Of a stretch of 10,505 nucleotides of DNA, positions 1 to 7,391 are shown one piece after another. The stretch is from Planctomycetaceae bacterium (GTDB lineage: Bacteria > Planctomycetota > Planctomycetia > Planctomycetales > Planctomycetaceae). The stretch is taken from positions 1-10,505 of the forward strand of contig JAESQE010000180.1 of NCBI GenBank assembly GCA_016765335.1, written 5' to 3'. How positions within the stretch are numbered: the first letter of the stretch is position 1; each line of letters starts with the position of its first letter. The notes beneath the pieces are model-generated. The model was given only the letters and a program-made list of their open reading frames with translations. It was not told the DNA's origin and searched no databases. The translations under genes were made by a program, and so were the position numbers.

Positions 1-20
1 CCCTTCGTAAGGGGGAGAAC
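1..20. repeat. Palindromic repeat, copy A (cut by the window edge); probable terminator of the MBOAT gene
   Basis: The first 20 bases match the core of copy B (7344-7391): TTCGTAAGGGGGAGAAC is common to both. Read on the minus strand, CCCCCTTACGAAGGG folds as a stem with an ACG loop and begins 14 bases after the MBOAT stop codon. In copy B the same hairpin is followed by five T's on the minus strand; here that part lies outside the window. It is therefore a likely intrinsic terminator built from a dispersed repeat. The repeat relationship is seen directly; the terminator role is inferred by analogy with copy B. Confidence 0.65.
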
Positions 21-28
21 TGATTCTC

Positions 29-1462
29 TTAAAACTGAAAGTAAATAAATGTTCCGGCGACTGGTGGCGGAAAACAGAAACACATCATCAGGGCATGCGA
101 ATAAACAAAGCTTCTCCAACTCCAGTGGACATCAAACAGAGAGAAGTTCTTTCCTCGAAATTCCAGCCAGGCTTCAAAGGCAATCAACGGACCTGCACAA
201 AACAAAAGCATGCCTGCCATCGTCGAAACTAATGGCGTGAAAGTGAAATTCGTCATCACAATACTGAACATTCCCCAAGCCTGCGTCATCGTGTCTGCCC
301 GAAACAGTAACCAGCTGATGCAAATTAAATGAAACATAACCAGCGTCTGCGCCAAACGTATTGTCCCCGAAGAGAACCTGATCGATGGTTCCCTTTGAGG
401 TCGATCTTTACTCCACTGCGAATAAACTCGATACAAACAAAGGATCAGACCGTGAAACGCTCCCCAGACAATGAACGTCCAATTTGCTCCGTGCCATAAT
501 CCTCCGAGTAGCATCGTGAGCATTAAGTTCCGATACGTCATTAACGTCCCGCCACGATTTCCCCCCAATGGCACATACAAATAATCTCTCAGCCACTGCG
601 AAAGAGAAATGTGCCAACGTCGCCAGAAATCACTGGGATCAACCGCAAAATAAGGCATGCGAAAATTCACCATCAAATCAAAGCCCAGCCATTTGGCAAC
701 GCCTCGGGCAATCGAAGAATATCCAGAAAAATCACCGTAAATCTGGAACGCAAACGCATAAACTCCGACAAGCACTTCCGGACCAGTCAGCTCCTGTAAT
801 GGTGTCTCAAAGATCGAATTGACAATCACAGCCATGTTGTCAGCCACAACAACCTTCTTGAATAACCCGATCACTATCAGAAACAGCCCTTGCTGAAAAT
901 ACTCTGATTTCCAGATGCGATGCGATGTCACCTGAGGCAAGAAATGCGAAGCGCGTTCAATCGGACCAGCCACGAGTTGAGGAAAGAATGAAACATAAAC
1001 CGCAAAATCGAGCAGGTTGCCGGCCGGCTGACAGTTTTTACGATAAACATCAATCGTGTAACTCATCGTTTGAAACGTATAAAATGAAATACCAACAGGC
1101 AAAATAACGTGGAAACTGGGTAGCAGCGCTGGGATGCCAACGGATGTAAACAAGGTATCCAGCTCGTTGGCAAAGAAGCCATAATATTTGAAGAAGCCGA
1201 GTATTCCCAGATTCGTCACCATAGAAATGGTGAGTAATGTCCGCCGTCGTTTTTGAGAATCGCTGGCATGAATTCCGTTGGCAACCGCGTAGTCAACCAG
1301 TGTCGAAAGTACGATTAATCCCAGAAATCGCCAGTCCCAGCATCCATAAAAGAAATAGCTGGCAACCAAAAGAAGCACGTTCTGCGCACGATGCTTCATC
1401 CGGTGATACAACAGCATCACCAAAGCAAAAAAGATCCAGAAAGCAAAACTGTTGAACAACAT
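29..1462 (-). CDS. MBOAT family O-acyltransferase (AlgI/DltB-like)
   Basis: Polytopic membrane enzyme of 477 residues, expected to move acyl (usually acetyl) groups across the inner membrane onto an extracytoplasmic polysaccharide. Family marks are clear: the N-terminus [21 protein letters not shown] (162-170), [21 protein letters not shown] (278-298, H284), then [11 protein letters not shown] (320-330) with the presumed catalytic His324. The C-terminus FIYFQF is typical, so the gene looks complete. The frame stays open back to a TTG at 1624, but the ATG at 1462 starts exactly where AlgI-type proteins start and the extra 54 residues look non-coding. No good Shine-Dalgarno is visible. It is divergent from the AAA ATPase across 283 bp. 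The SGNH/AlgJ/DHHW-type partner that often accompanies AlgI-like proteins is not visible, and the hairpin just after the stop argues against a cotranscribed partner. The acceptor polymer cannot be told from sequence. Confidence 0.93.
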   Translation of the reverse strand: MLFNSFAFWIFFALVMLLYHRMKHRAQNVLLLVASYFFYGCWDWRFLGLIVLSTLVDYAVANGIHASDSQKRRRTLLTISMVTNLGILGFFKYYGFFANELDTLFTSVGIPALLPSFHVILPVGISFYTFQTMSYTIDVYRKNCQPAGNLLDFAVYVSFFPQLVAGPIERASHFLPQVTSHRIWKSEYFQQGLFLIVIGLFKKVVVADNMAVIVNSIFETPLQELTGPEVLVGVYAFAFQIYGDFSGYSSIARGVAKWLGFDLMVNFRMPYFAVDPSDFWRRWHISLSQWLRDYLYVPLGGNRGGTLMTYRNLMLTMLLGGLWHGANWTFIVWGAFHGLILCLYRVYSQWSKDRPQREPSIRFSSGTIRLAQTLVMFHLICISWLLFRADTMTQAWGMFSIVMTNFTFTPLVSTMAGMLLFCAGPLIAFEAWLEFRGKNFSLFDVHWSWRSFVYSHALMMCFCFPPPVAGTFIYFQF

Positions 1463-1745
1463 CGTAAGATTACGTTTATATCGAAAGGAACATAAATTGG
1501 CCTCTGCATACGGTTTCAGTTTAGGTTGGTATTTGGCTCCTCCGGTCAGCAAACTGTCCATTTGGTATCGCAAATAAAGACTGAAAAACGGGTTGTGTCG
1601 ATTTTTCCGCCCAGATGCAGGCAAGCTGTGAAGCTAAGAGCAATCAGCCTGCAATATTTGTATGATAAACTGCGTGACAGCATTACTTGGGTTGTGACCC
1701 AGCTTGATTGCTGACAAGGCATAACAGACAGATTGGGATAAACAG

Positions 1746-3731
1746 ATGTCGTTGAAGCAGGAAACACTTGATGAAATTCAGGACCGACTCAATGCTCACG
1801 AATCATTGCTTGTGCTTCAAACTGATGATGAACCACGCTGGGTCGAAGCGATCACGAATCTATCCGAGCAAACCGATTTCAAGCTGGTAACTTGGTCGCT
1901 TAGTACCGGGCTGGTACCTGCTGATGTGGCTGCAATGATCGAAGGGACCAATCATCCTCTGAGCACACCAGTTCAATTTCTGGATGCGATGACACAACTG
2001 TCAGGAAAATATTTGTTTCTTGCCAAAGACATCGAACATTTTATGAACGAACCGGAAATTGTTCGTCGACTGCTCGATCAGGCACAAAGTTTTGATGCGA
2101 ATCCGTTGCTGTTGATTGGCTCTGATTTCAAACTGCCAGGCAATTTATCAAAAGTTTGTTCGTTGATACATTTGCCAATGCCCGACTTTGAAGAACTGGC
2201 AACATGTCTACGCAATACTATTACTGCATTGCCTGAACCGCTTGAAATTTCGGATACATTTTTAGAACGGATGGTCAAAGGAGTGATTGGCTTAACCCGG
2301 CATCAGGCACAACGGGCTTTCTCTCGGGTGCTGGCTGGTCGTACAGAATTAGGCGAAGAAACGATGACGCAACTCGTTTCAGAAAAACGCCAATTACTCC
2401 AAGGTTCCGACCTGCTTGAGTTTCACGAACTCGATGAATCGGCTGATGATATCGGCGGGTTGGAAGGTCTTAAAGATTGGATTCAAAGACGAGTCAAAGC
2501 TTTCAGTCCCGATGCACAGAAGAAGAAAGTGGGCCAACCCAAAGGTGTGCTTTTGCTGGGTGTCCAAGGTTGCGGAAAAAGTTTATCTGCTCGCGTAATA
2601 GCCCGGCAACTCAGCTTTCCGTTGGTTCGTCTCGATTTTGGGAACCTGTTACAAAGTGGTCGCGGGACTTCAGAAAGCAACTTGCGAGAAGTATTGAGGA
2701 TGATGGACAGCATGGCTCCGGCTGTGCTGTGGATTGAAGAAATCGAAAAAGGTTTTTCCGGACTCCAAGGCAGTGACGAAAACCAGGATTCAGCAATGAC
2801 TCGCATGTTTGGTCAATTCCTGACCTGGATGCAAGAACATACGGCTCCCATTTTTGTTGTTGCAACAGCAAACTCAATCGAATCTCTGCCACCAGAATTA
2901 TTACGTCGTGGACGCTTTGACGAAATCTTCTTTATTGATCTGCCCAACTTCCATGAACGCAAACACATTTATCAAATTCATCTGGCGAAACGAGGCTGCG
3001 ATCCCTCGCTGTTTAACCTCGATGAACTCTCTGACAAAGTTGAAGGTTACAGCGGTGCAGAAATTGAACAAATTGTGAATTCCGCGGTCATCGATGCTTA
3101 CACGTATGACCGATTGCCAAACCAAAAAAACATGCTTGATACTTCCGATACCATTGTGCCACTTTCGATCACGATGGAAGACAAAGTGTTTGAATTACGT
3201 GAATGGGCACGCAGCCGATGTCGGCCAGCGACCCCCGATTCACGTGTGATGCGAATGCTCGAAGATGAACACCGCAAAGGAGAACTAGGCAGCGAAGATC
3301 CCGATTTCCCTGACCCCTGGCTCGCACCTTTGAAAGTGGGTGATATTGCGGGCGCGGTGCAAGAATATATTCGTGCAACTGATCATGTCACCTTCTTCAA
3401 AATTCAACAAAATCTGGAGCGGCATATTTCAACGCAAGGCAACGCCAACATTGTTTTGAAATCAGACACCAGCGTGATACTCTGGCAAGACCTGGACGTG
3501 AACCTGGCTCAAGCGATCGCAAAATACATCAATAACAAAAGAATCTTCCTGAACCCGGTCGATGCTTCGCATTATCAAAAACTAGGCAAAGTTCTCAAAA
3601 TCCCGGTCCTTTCTGCTCTGCGAGACAAACCGCTTCCACGCGATGTCTGGTTCCCGTGCGTTCTAAGAATCATGCCACCCCGCGAAGGCAGCGGGCGCCT
3701 GCGAGAAGTTATTGTCATCGAAGAACCATAA
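1746..3731 (+). CDS. Ycf46-like AAA family ATPase with C-terminal extension
   Basis: Cytoplasmic AAA ATPase of 661 residues. An N-terminal region (1-225) resembles the domain preceding the AAA module in cyanobacterial/plastid Ycf46 proteins. The ATPase module follows: Walker A GVQGCGKS (272-279, K278), Walker [14 protein letters not shown] (327-339, with Glu331 in place of the usual first Asp and Glu332 as catalytic acid), sensor 1 in VVATANS (N376), arginine-finger region [10 protein letters not shown] (384-393), and the small-domain motif GYSGAEIE (434-441). Similarity to Ycf46 seems to end near [19 protein letters not shown] (471-489). About 165 residues then follow that I do not recognise. 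In Synechocystis a Ycf46 protein has been linked to CO2 uptake; that role cannot be carried over to a non-phototroph. Start: only plausible ATG, no strong Shine-Dalgarno. Convergent with the GH57 gene; no obvious intrinsic terminator directly after the stop. Confidence 0.88.
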   Translation: MSLKQETLDEIQDRLNAHESLLVLQTDDEPRWVEAITNLSEQTDFKLVTWSLSTGLVPADVAAMIEGTNHPLSTPVQFLDAMTQLSGKYLFLAKDIEHFMNEPEIVRRLLDQAQSFDANPLLLIGSDFKLPGNLSKVCSLIHLPMPDFEELATCLRNTITALPEPLEISDTFLERMVKGVIGLTRHQAQRAFSRVLAGRTELGEETMTQLVSEKRQLLQGSDLLEFHELDESADDIGGLEGLKDWIQRRVKAFSPDAQKKKVGQPKGVLLLGVQGCGKSLSARVIARQLSFPLVRLDFGNLLQSGRGTSESNLREVLRMMDSMAPAVLWIEEIEKGFSGLQGSDENQDSAMTRMFGQFLTWMQEHTAPIFVVATANSIESLPPELLRRGRFDEIFFIDLPNFHERKHIYQIHLAKRGCDPSLFNLDELSDKVEGYSGAEIEQIVNSAVIDAYTYDRLPNQKNMLDTSDTIVPLSITMEDKVFELREWARSRCRPATPDSRVMRMLEDEHRKGELGSEDPDFPDPWLAPLKVGDIAGAVQEYIRATDHVTFFKIQQNLERHISTQGNANIVLKSDTSVILWQDLDVNLAQAIAKYINNKRIFLNPVDASHYQKLGKVLKIPVLSALRDKPLPRDVWFPCVLRIMPPREGSGRLREVIVIEEP

Positions 3732-3800
3732 ACGCGACCCGAAAGAATTGACCAAGAACCGGGTAGCAATCCGAGGATTTCAGTTACAATTAATGTTTTG

Positions 3801-3840
3801 AACCACGAAGCCACAGAGGACACGGAGAGCACTAAGAAAA
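3801..3840 (+). repeat. Dispersed CACGAAG/CACAGAGG-type intergenic repeat
   Basis: The stretch AACCACGAAGCCACAGAGG, followed by CACGGAGAGCACTAAG, has the near-tandem CACGAAG / CACAGAG / CACGGAG pattern of a dispersed repeat that I recall from intergenic DNA of planctomycetes and several other phyla, often near small GxxExxY (PDDEXK-like) genes. It reads as a short open frame (N-H-E-A-T-E-D-T-E) ending at TAA 3858-3860. No GxxExxY gene follows, so it is probably a leftover. The pattern is seen in the sequence; the family link is from memory. Confidence 0.55.
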
Positions 3841-4027
3841 ATATTTTTATCAGCCAATAATACCAGCCCGAAACGCTAGTTTTGAAGTTGCGAACTTTTG
3901 GAGGAGGTGAGCGAAATGATGTTTCGCGAGCTACGCAATTGATTCGATCAAGGGGTGGCTGGGGCGTCAATCGATTGCTGAGTTGTACTTGAGCTGTGTT
4001 TGCAGATTATGGATTGCATAAAGAAAG

Positions 4028-4070
4028 TGGTTTTGGCCCCAGATGTTGGATACTTCTGGGGCCATAACCA
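4028..4070. repeat. Strong intergenic stem-loop (16-bp arms, one mismatch)
   Basis: The left arm (4028-4043, TGGTTTTGGCCCCAGA) pairs with the right arm (4055-4070, TCTGGGGCCATAACCA) with a single T-T mismatch, around an 11-base loop. The inner 10 bp are perfect and GC-rich. No T-run follows on either strand, so it is not a classic intrinsic terminator, although it lies between convergent genes. It could be a palindromic repeat unit, an RNA-processing or stability structure, or part of a small RNA. Confidence 0.6.
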
Positions 4071-4170
4071 TTACCTGTGAGGTCCAGTCAGTTTTGCATG
4101 GGCTGGCTATAATTTTCTCAAAATTTACTTTGCGCCCAGCCACCCTTTTGTTCATTTGCTTTGGGCATTG

Positions 4171-4230
4171 TGAGCGGCAAGGCGCTAGCCGCCGGTGTCT
4201 TGAAGCAGACCGCTCATTTACTAAAACACC
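4171..4230. repeat. REP-like GC-rich palindromic repeat
   Basis: TGAGCGGCAAGGCGCTAGCC then GCCGGTGT contains a GCGGC (4174-4178) / GCCGC (4188-4192) hairpin. It matches a GAGCGGCAAGGCGCTAGCCG-type dispersed repeat I recall from planctomycete genomes. Two further arm pairs are interleaved: TGAGCGG (4171-4177) with CCGCTCA (4210-4216), and GGTGT (4194-4198) with ACACC (4226-4230). A small TCAGCG/CGCTGA hairpin (4231-4255) lies just downstream. The palindromes are visible; the repeat-family assignment is from memory. Confidence 0.5.
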
Positions 4231-4593
4231 TCAGCGAATGCCTGAAATCCGCTGAAGATTGTCAGAAAATGAAACGTCTGAGGATGTTCAAGCTGTTTAT
4301 TTTCTGGATTGCAATGCAACATGTAGCAACATTCTCAGCTCTCAATTCACGATCAGAACAGTTTGTTACTTTATTGAACAATAAATCTCAGGAAATTCAT
4401 CAGCAATGCGAAGAGAAGAATTGCGGGGACGTGAATGGTCACAGAATACAATGGTCTTCGACCGTCTTTTTTCCGTCCTGGCAGCCAGAATGACATCTGG
4501 GCTCTCCATGATCTATTACTTGAGGTTGCAATGGGTTCGCAACTTCAAAGTAACAGAGCTGATTGTTGGATGCAATACGCGAATGTGTATCAG

Positions 4594-6792
4594 TTACGAT
4601 TCAATCGCCACCGTTTTTTTCTTTGCGGTTTGGGTTAAGCGTCTGGCTTGGGCAGCTGAGGTATCCAGGAGCATATTGATTGAGGTTTGCCAGGTGGATT
4701 CTGTTGGTGTGAATTCCCAATGCAGAATCACTGCACAGCTTTGATGAACCAGTTCGAAACCTGCTTCAGATTGGCTAACCGTTCGAAGCGGGTACGCCCA
4801 AATGCCTGCCGGCTGCGAGGTTTCCAGTGAAGCATCCAGCCCCAGCCATTCATCGACCAGGCCGATGCGAGAGTGCTGTTCTAGCTCAAGTTCGGTTCCC
4901 AAATGCCCCAGAGGCGTTCCTTGATCTCCATAATAAAAACGGTCATCAGCATCAGAAGCCATCGCAGCAAAATTGAACTCGACCGCAAAGTGAATCGTTT
5001 CCCCAAGTGTTAGATCTTCAAGAGTATAATTAATTTCAAGTTGAGAAGGAGCACTGGTTTCTAAAGCAATCGTTTTGGTTAACTTCGGCGTTTGTCTTCC
5101 CCATTGACACCTTCGCGACAAGACAACTTCTGCTCGATAAGGGGTGCGTTTCAGGGTTGTCTGGAAAACTGCGACTTCTGTTTCTCCGGTGAATCCACGA
5201 CCGGCTTGAAAATCTTCCATGGAAATACCCACGGGCAGAAAATGGTCCACTAAACTTTTCCGAGGCCACTTGTCGTATTCAAGTTGAAGATGCAAGTCGT
5301 CCTGCTTGAAGGTGATATCATCAGACACAGCAGCCGTTTCGTTCAACCCCTGAGCATCTCCAGCGGCATATGCAAGGATTGTTTCGTGGTACGGTTCGGG
5401 CCTGCGGTTTAATGTCGCCATCAAATTCACGCGAGAGCCACGCACATCCAATTCGTACAAATGCCCGCCACTAGCTGGTGAGAAGTACGCGACCAACTGA
5501 TCCCCTGCCAAACGAACCTCTTGCCTGGCATCCAGATTATAATCACTGCTACTGACTTCCACCCAACGGTTTTCGATTCGCTGAATTTGTTCGATCAAAG
5601 TATCTGCTTCGATCAGATGATGATAAATTGCATTTCGCAAATGAGGCAAATACAAACCCCCGAATGCACCGTGCCAGTAGGAACAGTTGCATTGACCGCG
5701 GTACAAGTGATCGCGAGCCTGATTAAGAATTTCAATATGAGCAGGGCTTAGTTCTTGCCTCGAAAGTTCATCCAATCGGTCGCTGACTTCCCGCATCCTG
5801 CAATACATCTCGTGAGATTCGGGGTACTTGACAAGAAAGTTCCGCCAGAAACCGCCACGCAATCGGGCTTGAACCTCGGGCCAATTTTCATCCTCTGAGT
5901 GCTCGCGATTCAGGTGAATCAATTCGAGCTGACGTTCCGTGGGAAGCGCCCACTGTGTCATTTCCCGATAACTACAATCGGGCAAGTAACAACGGCCCAG
6001 CGGCGCGACCTCTTCGACCGCTTGTTCGAAAGTGACAACACGAATCCAATCTTTGTTATTGGTCAGCAGTTGAAAGAAGCGTTTGAGCCAACCGTCTTCG
6101 TAGACATGTTTTTTTGATCCCGGCCAGGTGCCAAACTTTTCGCCATCGTCACCGAACGCGACCACAGCTTGAGGATGCTTTTCGTTGATTTCCCGCAGCC
6201 AGTTAATTGTTTCTTCAGGATCTGCAAACGGAATCGTGTATCGCAATTTCTCGCTGATTGGGAATACCGAAAGCATCTTGCCATCGTCTTCGGTGACAAA
6301 ATAGCCATGCAAATCCTCATCGCCAAAGCCGGCATTTTTGAAATGAAAATCATCTAAAACTGTATATTCGAAGCCAGCAAAGACAACATCTCTGGTGAAA
6401 GATTGCTCCCAGACGCGTTCGGGAACCCACATGCCTCGAGGCTGTTTTCCAAAAGTATTCGCCAGGTGATCGCGATAGGCCTGCATCTGTCCCACTCGGT
6501 CGCGAGAAGGAATGCTCGCCAGAATTGGCTCGTAAAACGGACCGCCAAGCAGTTCCAATTGACCACTTTGCACCAGTCGCCGCAGCCGATCAATATATTC
6601 GGGATGGGCTTTTTCGAGCCAATCGAGCAAACTCCCGGAATTGTGCAGCGCAATGCGAACCGCAGGAAACTGCTCCAGGATATCTAGAAACGGCTGATAA
6701 CTATCCTGATAAGCGTTCTCAAAAACGTCGTCAAAGTTGCCAATCGGCTGGTGATTATGGACGGCAAGAATTAAACGGATCTGCTGGGACAT
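4594..6792 (-). CDS. Glycoside hydrolase family 57: 4-alpha-glucanotransferase / alpha-amylase
   Basis: Enzyme of 732 residues that cleaves and probably transfers alpha-1,4-glucan chains (maltodextrin, glycogen, starch). It follows the Thermococcus litoralis 4-alpha-glucanotransferase pattern along its length: HNHQPIGNF (12-20, region 1), [13 protein letters not shown] (83-95, region 2), WVPERVW (122-128) with nucleophile Glu125, [15 protein letters not shown] (211-225) with acid/base Asp216 (matching E123 and D214 of the archaeal enzyme as I recall it), and [20 protein letters not shown] (367-386). The C-terminal half (about 415-710) looks like the DUF1926-type beta-sandwich, ending with [19 protein letters not shown] (667-685). 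No signal peptide, so cytoplasmic glycogen metabolism is likely. No strong Shine-Dalgarno precedes the ATG, but the HNHQP motif lies close behind it as in homologs. Transferase versus hydrolase activity cannot be decided from sequence alone. Confidence 0.92.
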   Translation of the reverse strand: MSQQIRLILAVHNHQPIGNFDDVFENAYQDSYQPFLDILEQFPAVRIALHNSGSLLDWLEKAHPEYIDRLRRLVQSGQLELLGGPFYEPILASIPSRDRVGQMQAYRDHLANTFGKQPRGMWVPERVWEQSFTRDVVFAGFEYTVLDDFHFKNAGFGDEDLHGYFVTEDDGKMLSVFPISEKLRYTIPFADPEETINWLREINEKHPQAVVAFGDDGEKFGTWPGSKKHVYEDGWLKRFFQLLTNNKDWIRVVTFEQAVEEVAPLGRCYLPDCSYREMTQWALPTERQLELIHLNREHSEDENWPEVQARLRGGFWRNFLVKYPESHEMYCRMREVSDRLDELSRQELSPAHIEILNQARDHLYRGQCNCSYWHGAFGGLYLPHLRNAIYHHLIEADTLIEQIQRIENRWVEVSSSDYNLDARQEVRLAGDQLVAYFSPASGGHLYELDVRGSRVNLMATLNRRPEPYHETILAYAAGDAQGLNETAAVSDDITFKQDDLHLQLEYDKWPRKSLVDHFLPVGISMEDFQAGRGFTGETEVAVFQTTLKRTPYRAEVVLSRRCQWGRQTPKLTKTIALETSAPSQLEINYTLEDLTLGETIHFAVEFNFAAMASDADDRFYYGDQGTPLGHLGTELELEQHSRIGLVDEWLGLDASLETSQPAGIWAYPLRTVSQSEAGFELVHQSCAVILHWEFTPTESTWQTSINMLLDTSAAQARRLTQTAKKKTVAIES

Positions 6793-6828
6793 CAGGGAAT
6801 CTCATTACATTTTCTGGAACAACAACTG

Positions 6829-6844
6829 ATACGCATTCGCGTAT
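6829..6844 (-). promoter_or_regulatory. Palindrome in the GH57 leader (possible operator or leader hairpin)
   Basis: ATACGC-ATTC-GCGTAT is a perfect 6-bp-arm inverted repeat centred about 45 bases upstream of the GH57 start codon. Its position suits an operator or a 5'-leader hairpin. I could not place a convincing -10/-35 pair around it, so the role is a guess. Confidence 0.3.
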
Positions 6845-7106
6845 TTGTTCGCGCGTTGTCTATCTCCTAAGTCCTTGTCAGTACAAGACCACGGGCGATA
6901 GCTTTACGCAAGTATTAATTGAGCTTGGTATGACTTGAGGTCATGCGCGTCATTCTACCCAACCAGTTCGCTGCCGATAAGAGATTCCTGCCGAATCCCG
7001 AACTCTATCCCAAAAACTTTAGCACGATGTCAAACTGGGTAAAGTTTTCGGTTACAGGGAGCCGGGACATTACCGTGAAATGGTCGGGGGAACCTCTGTT
7101 AATCGA

Positions 7107-7181
7107 AAGGGCGCACAGACATTCTGTGTCTGTGTCGTTTGAGCCTGCCTGAATTCCAGGCAGACAAGAATGTCTACCCTC
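7107..7181. repeat. Compound palindromic repeat with alternative folds
   Basis: The left half forms a perfect hairpin, CACAGACA (7114-7121) / TGTCTGTG (7127-7134) with a 5-base loop. The centre forms another, CTGCCTG / CAGGCAG around AATTC (within 7144-7163). Alternatively, the whole unit folds on itself: AGACATTCTGTGTCTG (7117-7132) pairs with CAGACAAGAATGTCT (7161-7175) with one bulged base. GCAGACAAGAATGTCTACCC resembles a dispersed intergenic repeat I recall from planctomycetes. A 10-bp direct repeat TGTCGTTTGA lies inside and just after it (7133-7142, 7191-7200). Confidence 0.6.
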
Positions 7182-7343
7182 CGCTCGCAATGTCGTTTGA
7201 ATTGAGTCATGCATCGCCAGCTATTGTTTGAAGCGATTCTTCAGTTTGGAATTGCCGAACTGTATTCAATGTACTCTCAAGGGAAGCTCTGAAAATGGAA
7301 TTCCAGAGCTTCCTGAAGGCAGTTTGATCATAAGAAGTAGGTT

Positions 7344-7367
7344 AAAAACCCCCTCTTCGTAAGGGGG
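7344..7367 (-). terminator. Intrinsic terminator of the DUF1571 gene, supplied by repeat copy B
   Basis: On the minus strand, CCCCCTTACGAAGAGGGGG forms a GC-rich hairpin (5-6 bp outer stem, CTT/AAG possible inside) and is followed at once by TTTTT. It starts 22 bases after the TAG stop of the DUF1571 gene. This is the classical form and place for a Rho-independent terminator. Confidence 0.75.
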
Positions 7368-7391
7368 AGAACCAATTTTTAGAGGTTCCCT
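7344..7391. repeat. Palindromic repeat, copy B, abutting the DUF1571 stop codon
   Basis: On the plus strand it reads AAAAACCCCCTC, TTCGTAAGGGGGAGAACC, AATTTTTAGAGGTTCCCT. Copy C (10427-10483, opposite orientation) has the same start and end but an extra internal block (TAACTCCCCCTACGCAAGG). Copy B therefore looks like a shorter, internally deleted version. The last two bases overlap the DUF1571 stop codon, so the repeat sits flush against the gene. Copy A at the window edge shares its core. Confidence 0.7.

Larger units (their letters stand above)
3881..4549. repeat. 15-bp perfect inverted repeat pair enclosing the convergent gap
   Basis: TTTGAAGTTGCGAAC at 3881-3895 recurs as its exact reverse complement, GTTCGCAACTTCAAA, at 4535-4549. 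The flanks do not continue the match and I see no target-site duplication outside the arms. The pair may be two oppositely oriented copies of one short dispersed repeat, or the ends of a decayed roughly 670-bp non-autonomous element. No transposase is encoded between them. Confidence 0.5.
3732..4593. other. Convergent intergenic region with no convincing gene, filled with repeat remnants
   Basis: This 862-bp stretch separates the convergent AAA ATPase and GH57 genes. It holds, in order, a CACGAAG/CACAGAGG-type repeat (3801-3840), an ACCAGCCCGAA motif (3862-3872), a GCGAAA/TTTCGC hairpin (3911-3927), a 16-bp stem-loop (4028-4070), a TATAAT on the plus strand (4108-4113) without a matching -35, an AT-rich AATTTT/AAAATT hairpin beside it, and a REP-like GC-rich block (4171-4230). 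A 15-bp inverted repeat pair (3881-3895, 4535-4549) encloses most of it. Open frames exist, such as 4269-4493 on plus, but none has a convincing start, composition or recognisable product. Confidence 0.7.
6793..7389. other. Intergenic region between DUF1571 and GH57 genes; no gene seen
   Basis: This 597-bp gap is the upstream region of the GH57 gene and the downstream region of the DUF1571 gene. It contains a palindrome in the GH57 leader (6829-6844), an ATGAC/GTCAT palindrome (6930-6944), an AT-rich 9-bp hairpin AAAACTTTA/TAAAGTTTT (7013-7021 / 7040-7048), a compound palindromic repeat (7107-7181) and repeat/terminator copy B (7344-7391). The open frames present run through these repeats and resemble no protein I know. 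Confidence 0.65.

Noticed and set aside
568..822. Plus-strand frames opposite the MBOAT gene (also 925-1107 and 1237-1455).
   Set aside because: Antisense shadows of a clearly conserved membrane protein; low-complexity composition typical of reversed hydrophobic codons.
1463..1624. In-frame extension of the MBOAT gene back to a TTG codon.
   Set aside because: AlgI-like proteins begin at MLFNSF; the extension is hydrophilic, resembles nothing known and would put a weak start codon far upstream.
1685..1704. TGGGT-TGTG-ACCCA hairpin in the divergent MBOAT/ATPase spacer.
   Set aside because: Only 5-bp arms, no T-run and no promoter pair around it; too weak to call a regulatory site.
3801..4255. 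Possible CRISPR or toxin-antitoxin locus in the repeat-rich gap.
   Set aside because: The repeats belong to different families with no regular spacing, and no small gene pair or Cas-like protein is present.
4269..4493. Plus-strand frame of 74 residues with a hydrophobic N-terminus (MFKLFIFWIAMQHVATFSA).
   Set aside because: No convincing ribosome binding site, no recognisable family, a composition unlike the clear genes, and it lies in a repeat-rich gap; the longer version from 4161 runs through a REP-like palindrome.
6943..7152. Plus-strand frame of 69 residues upstream of the GH57 gene.
   Set aside because: Its C-terminal third is translated from the palindromic repeat, and no family or start signal supports it.
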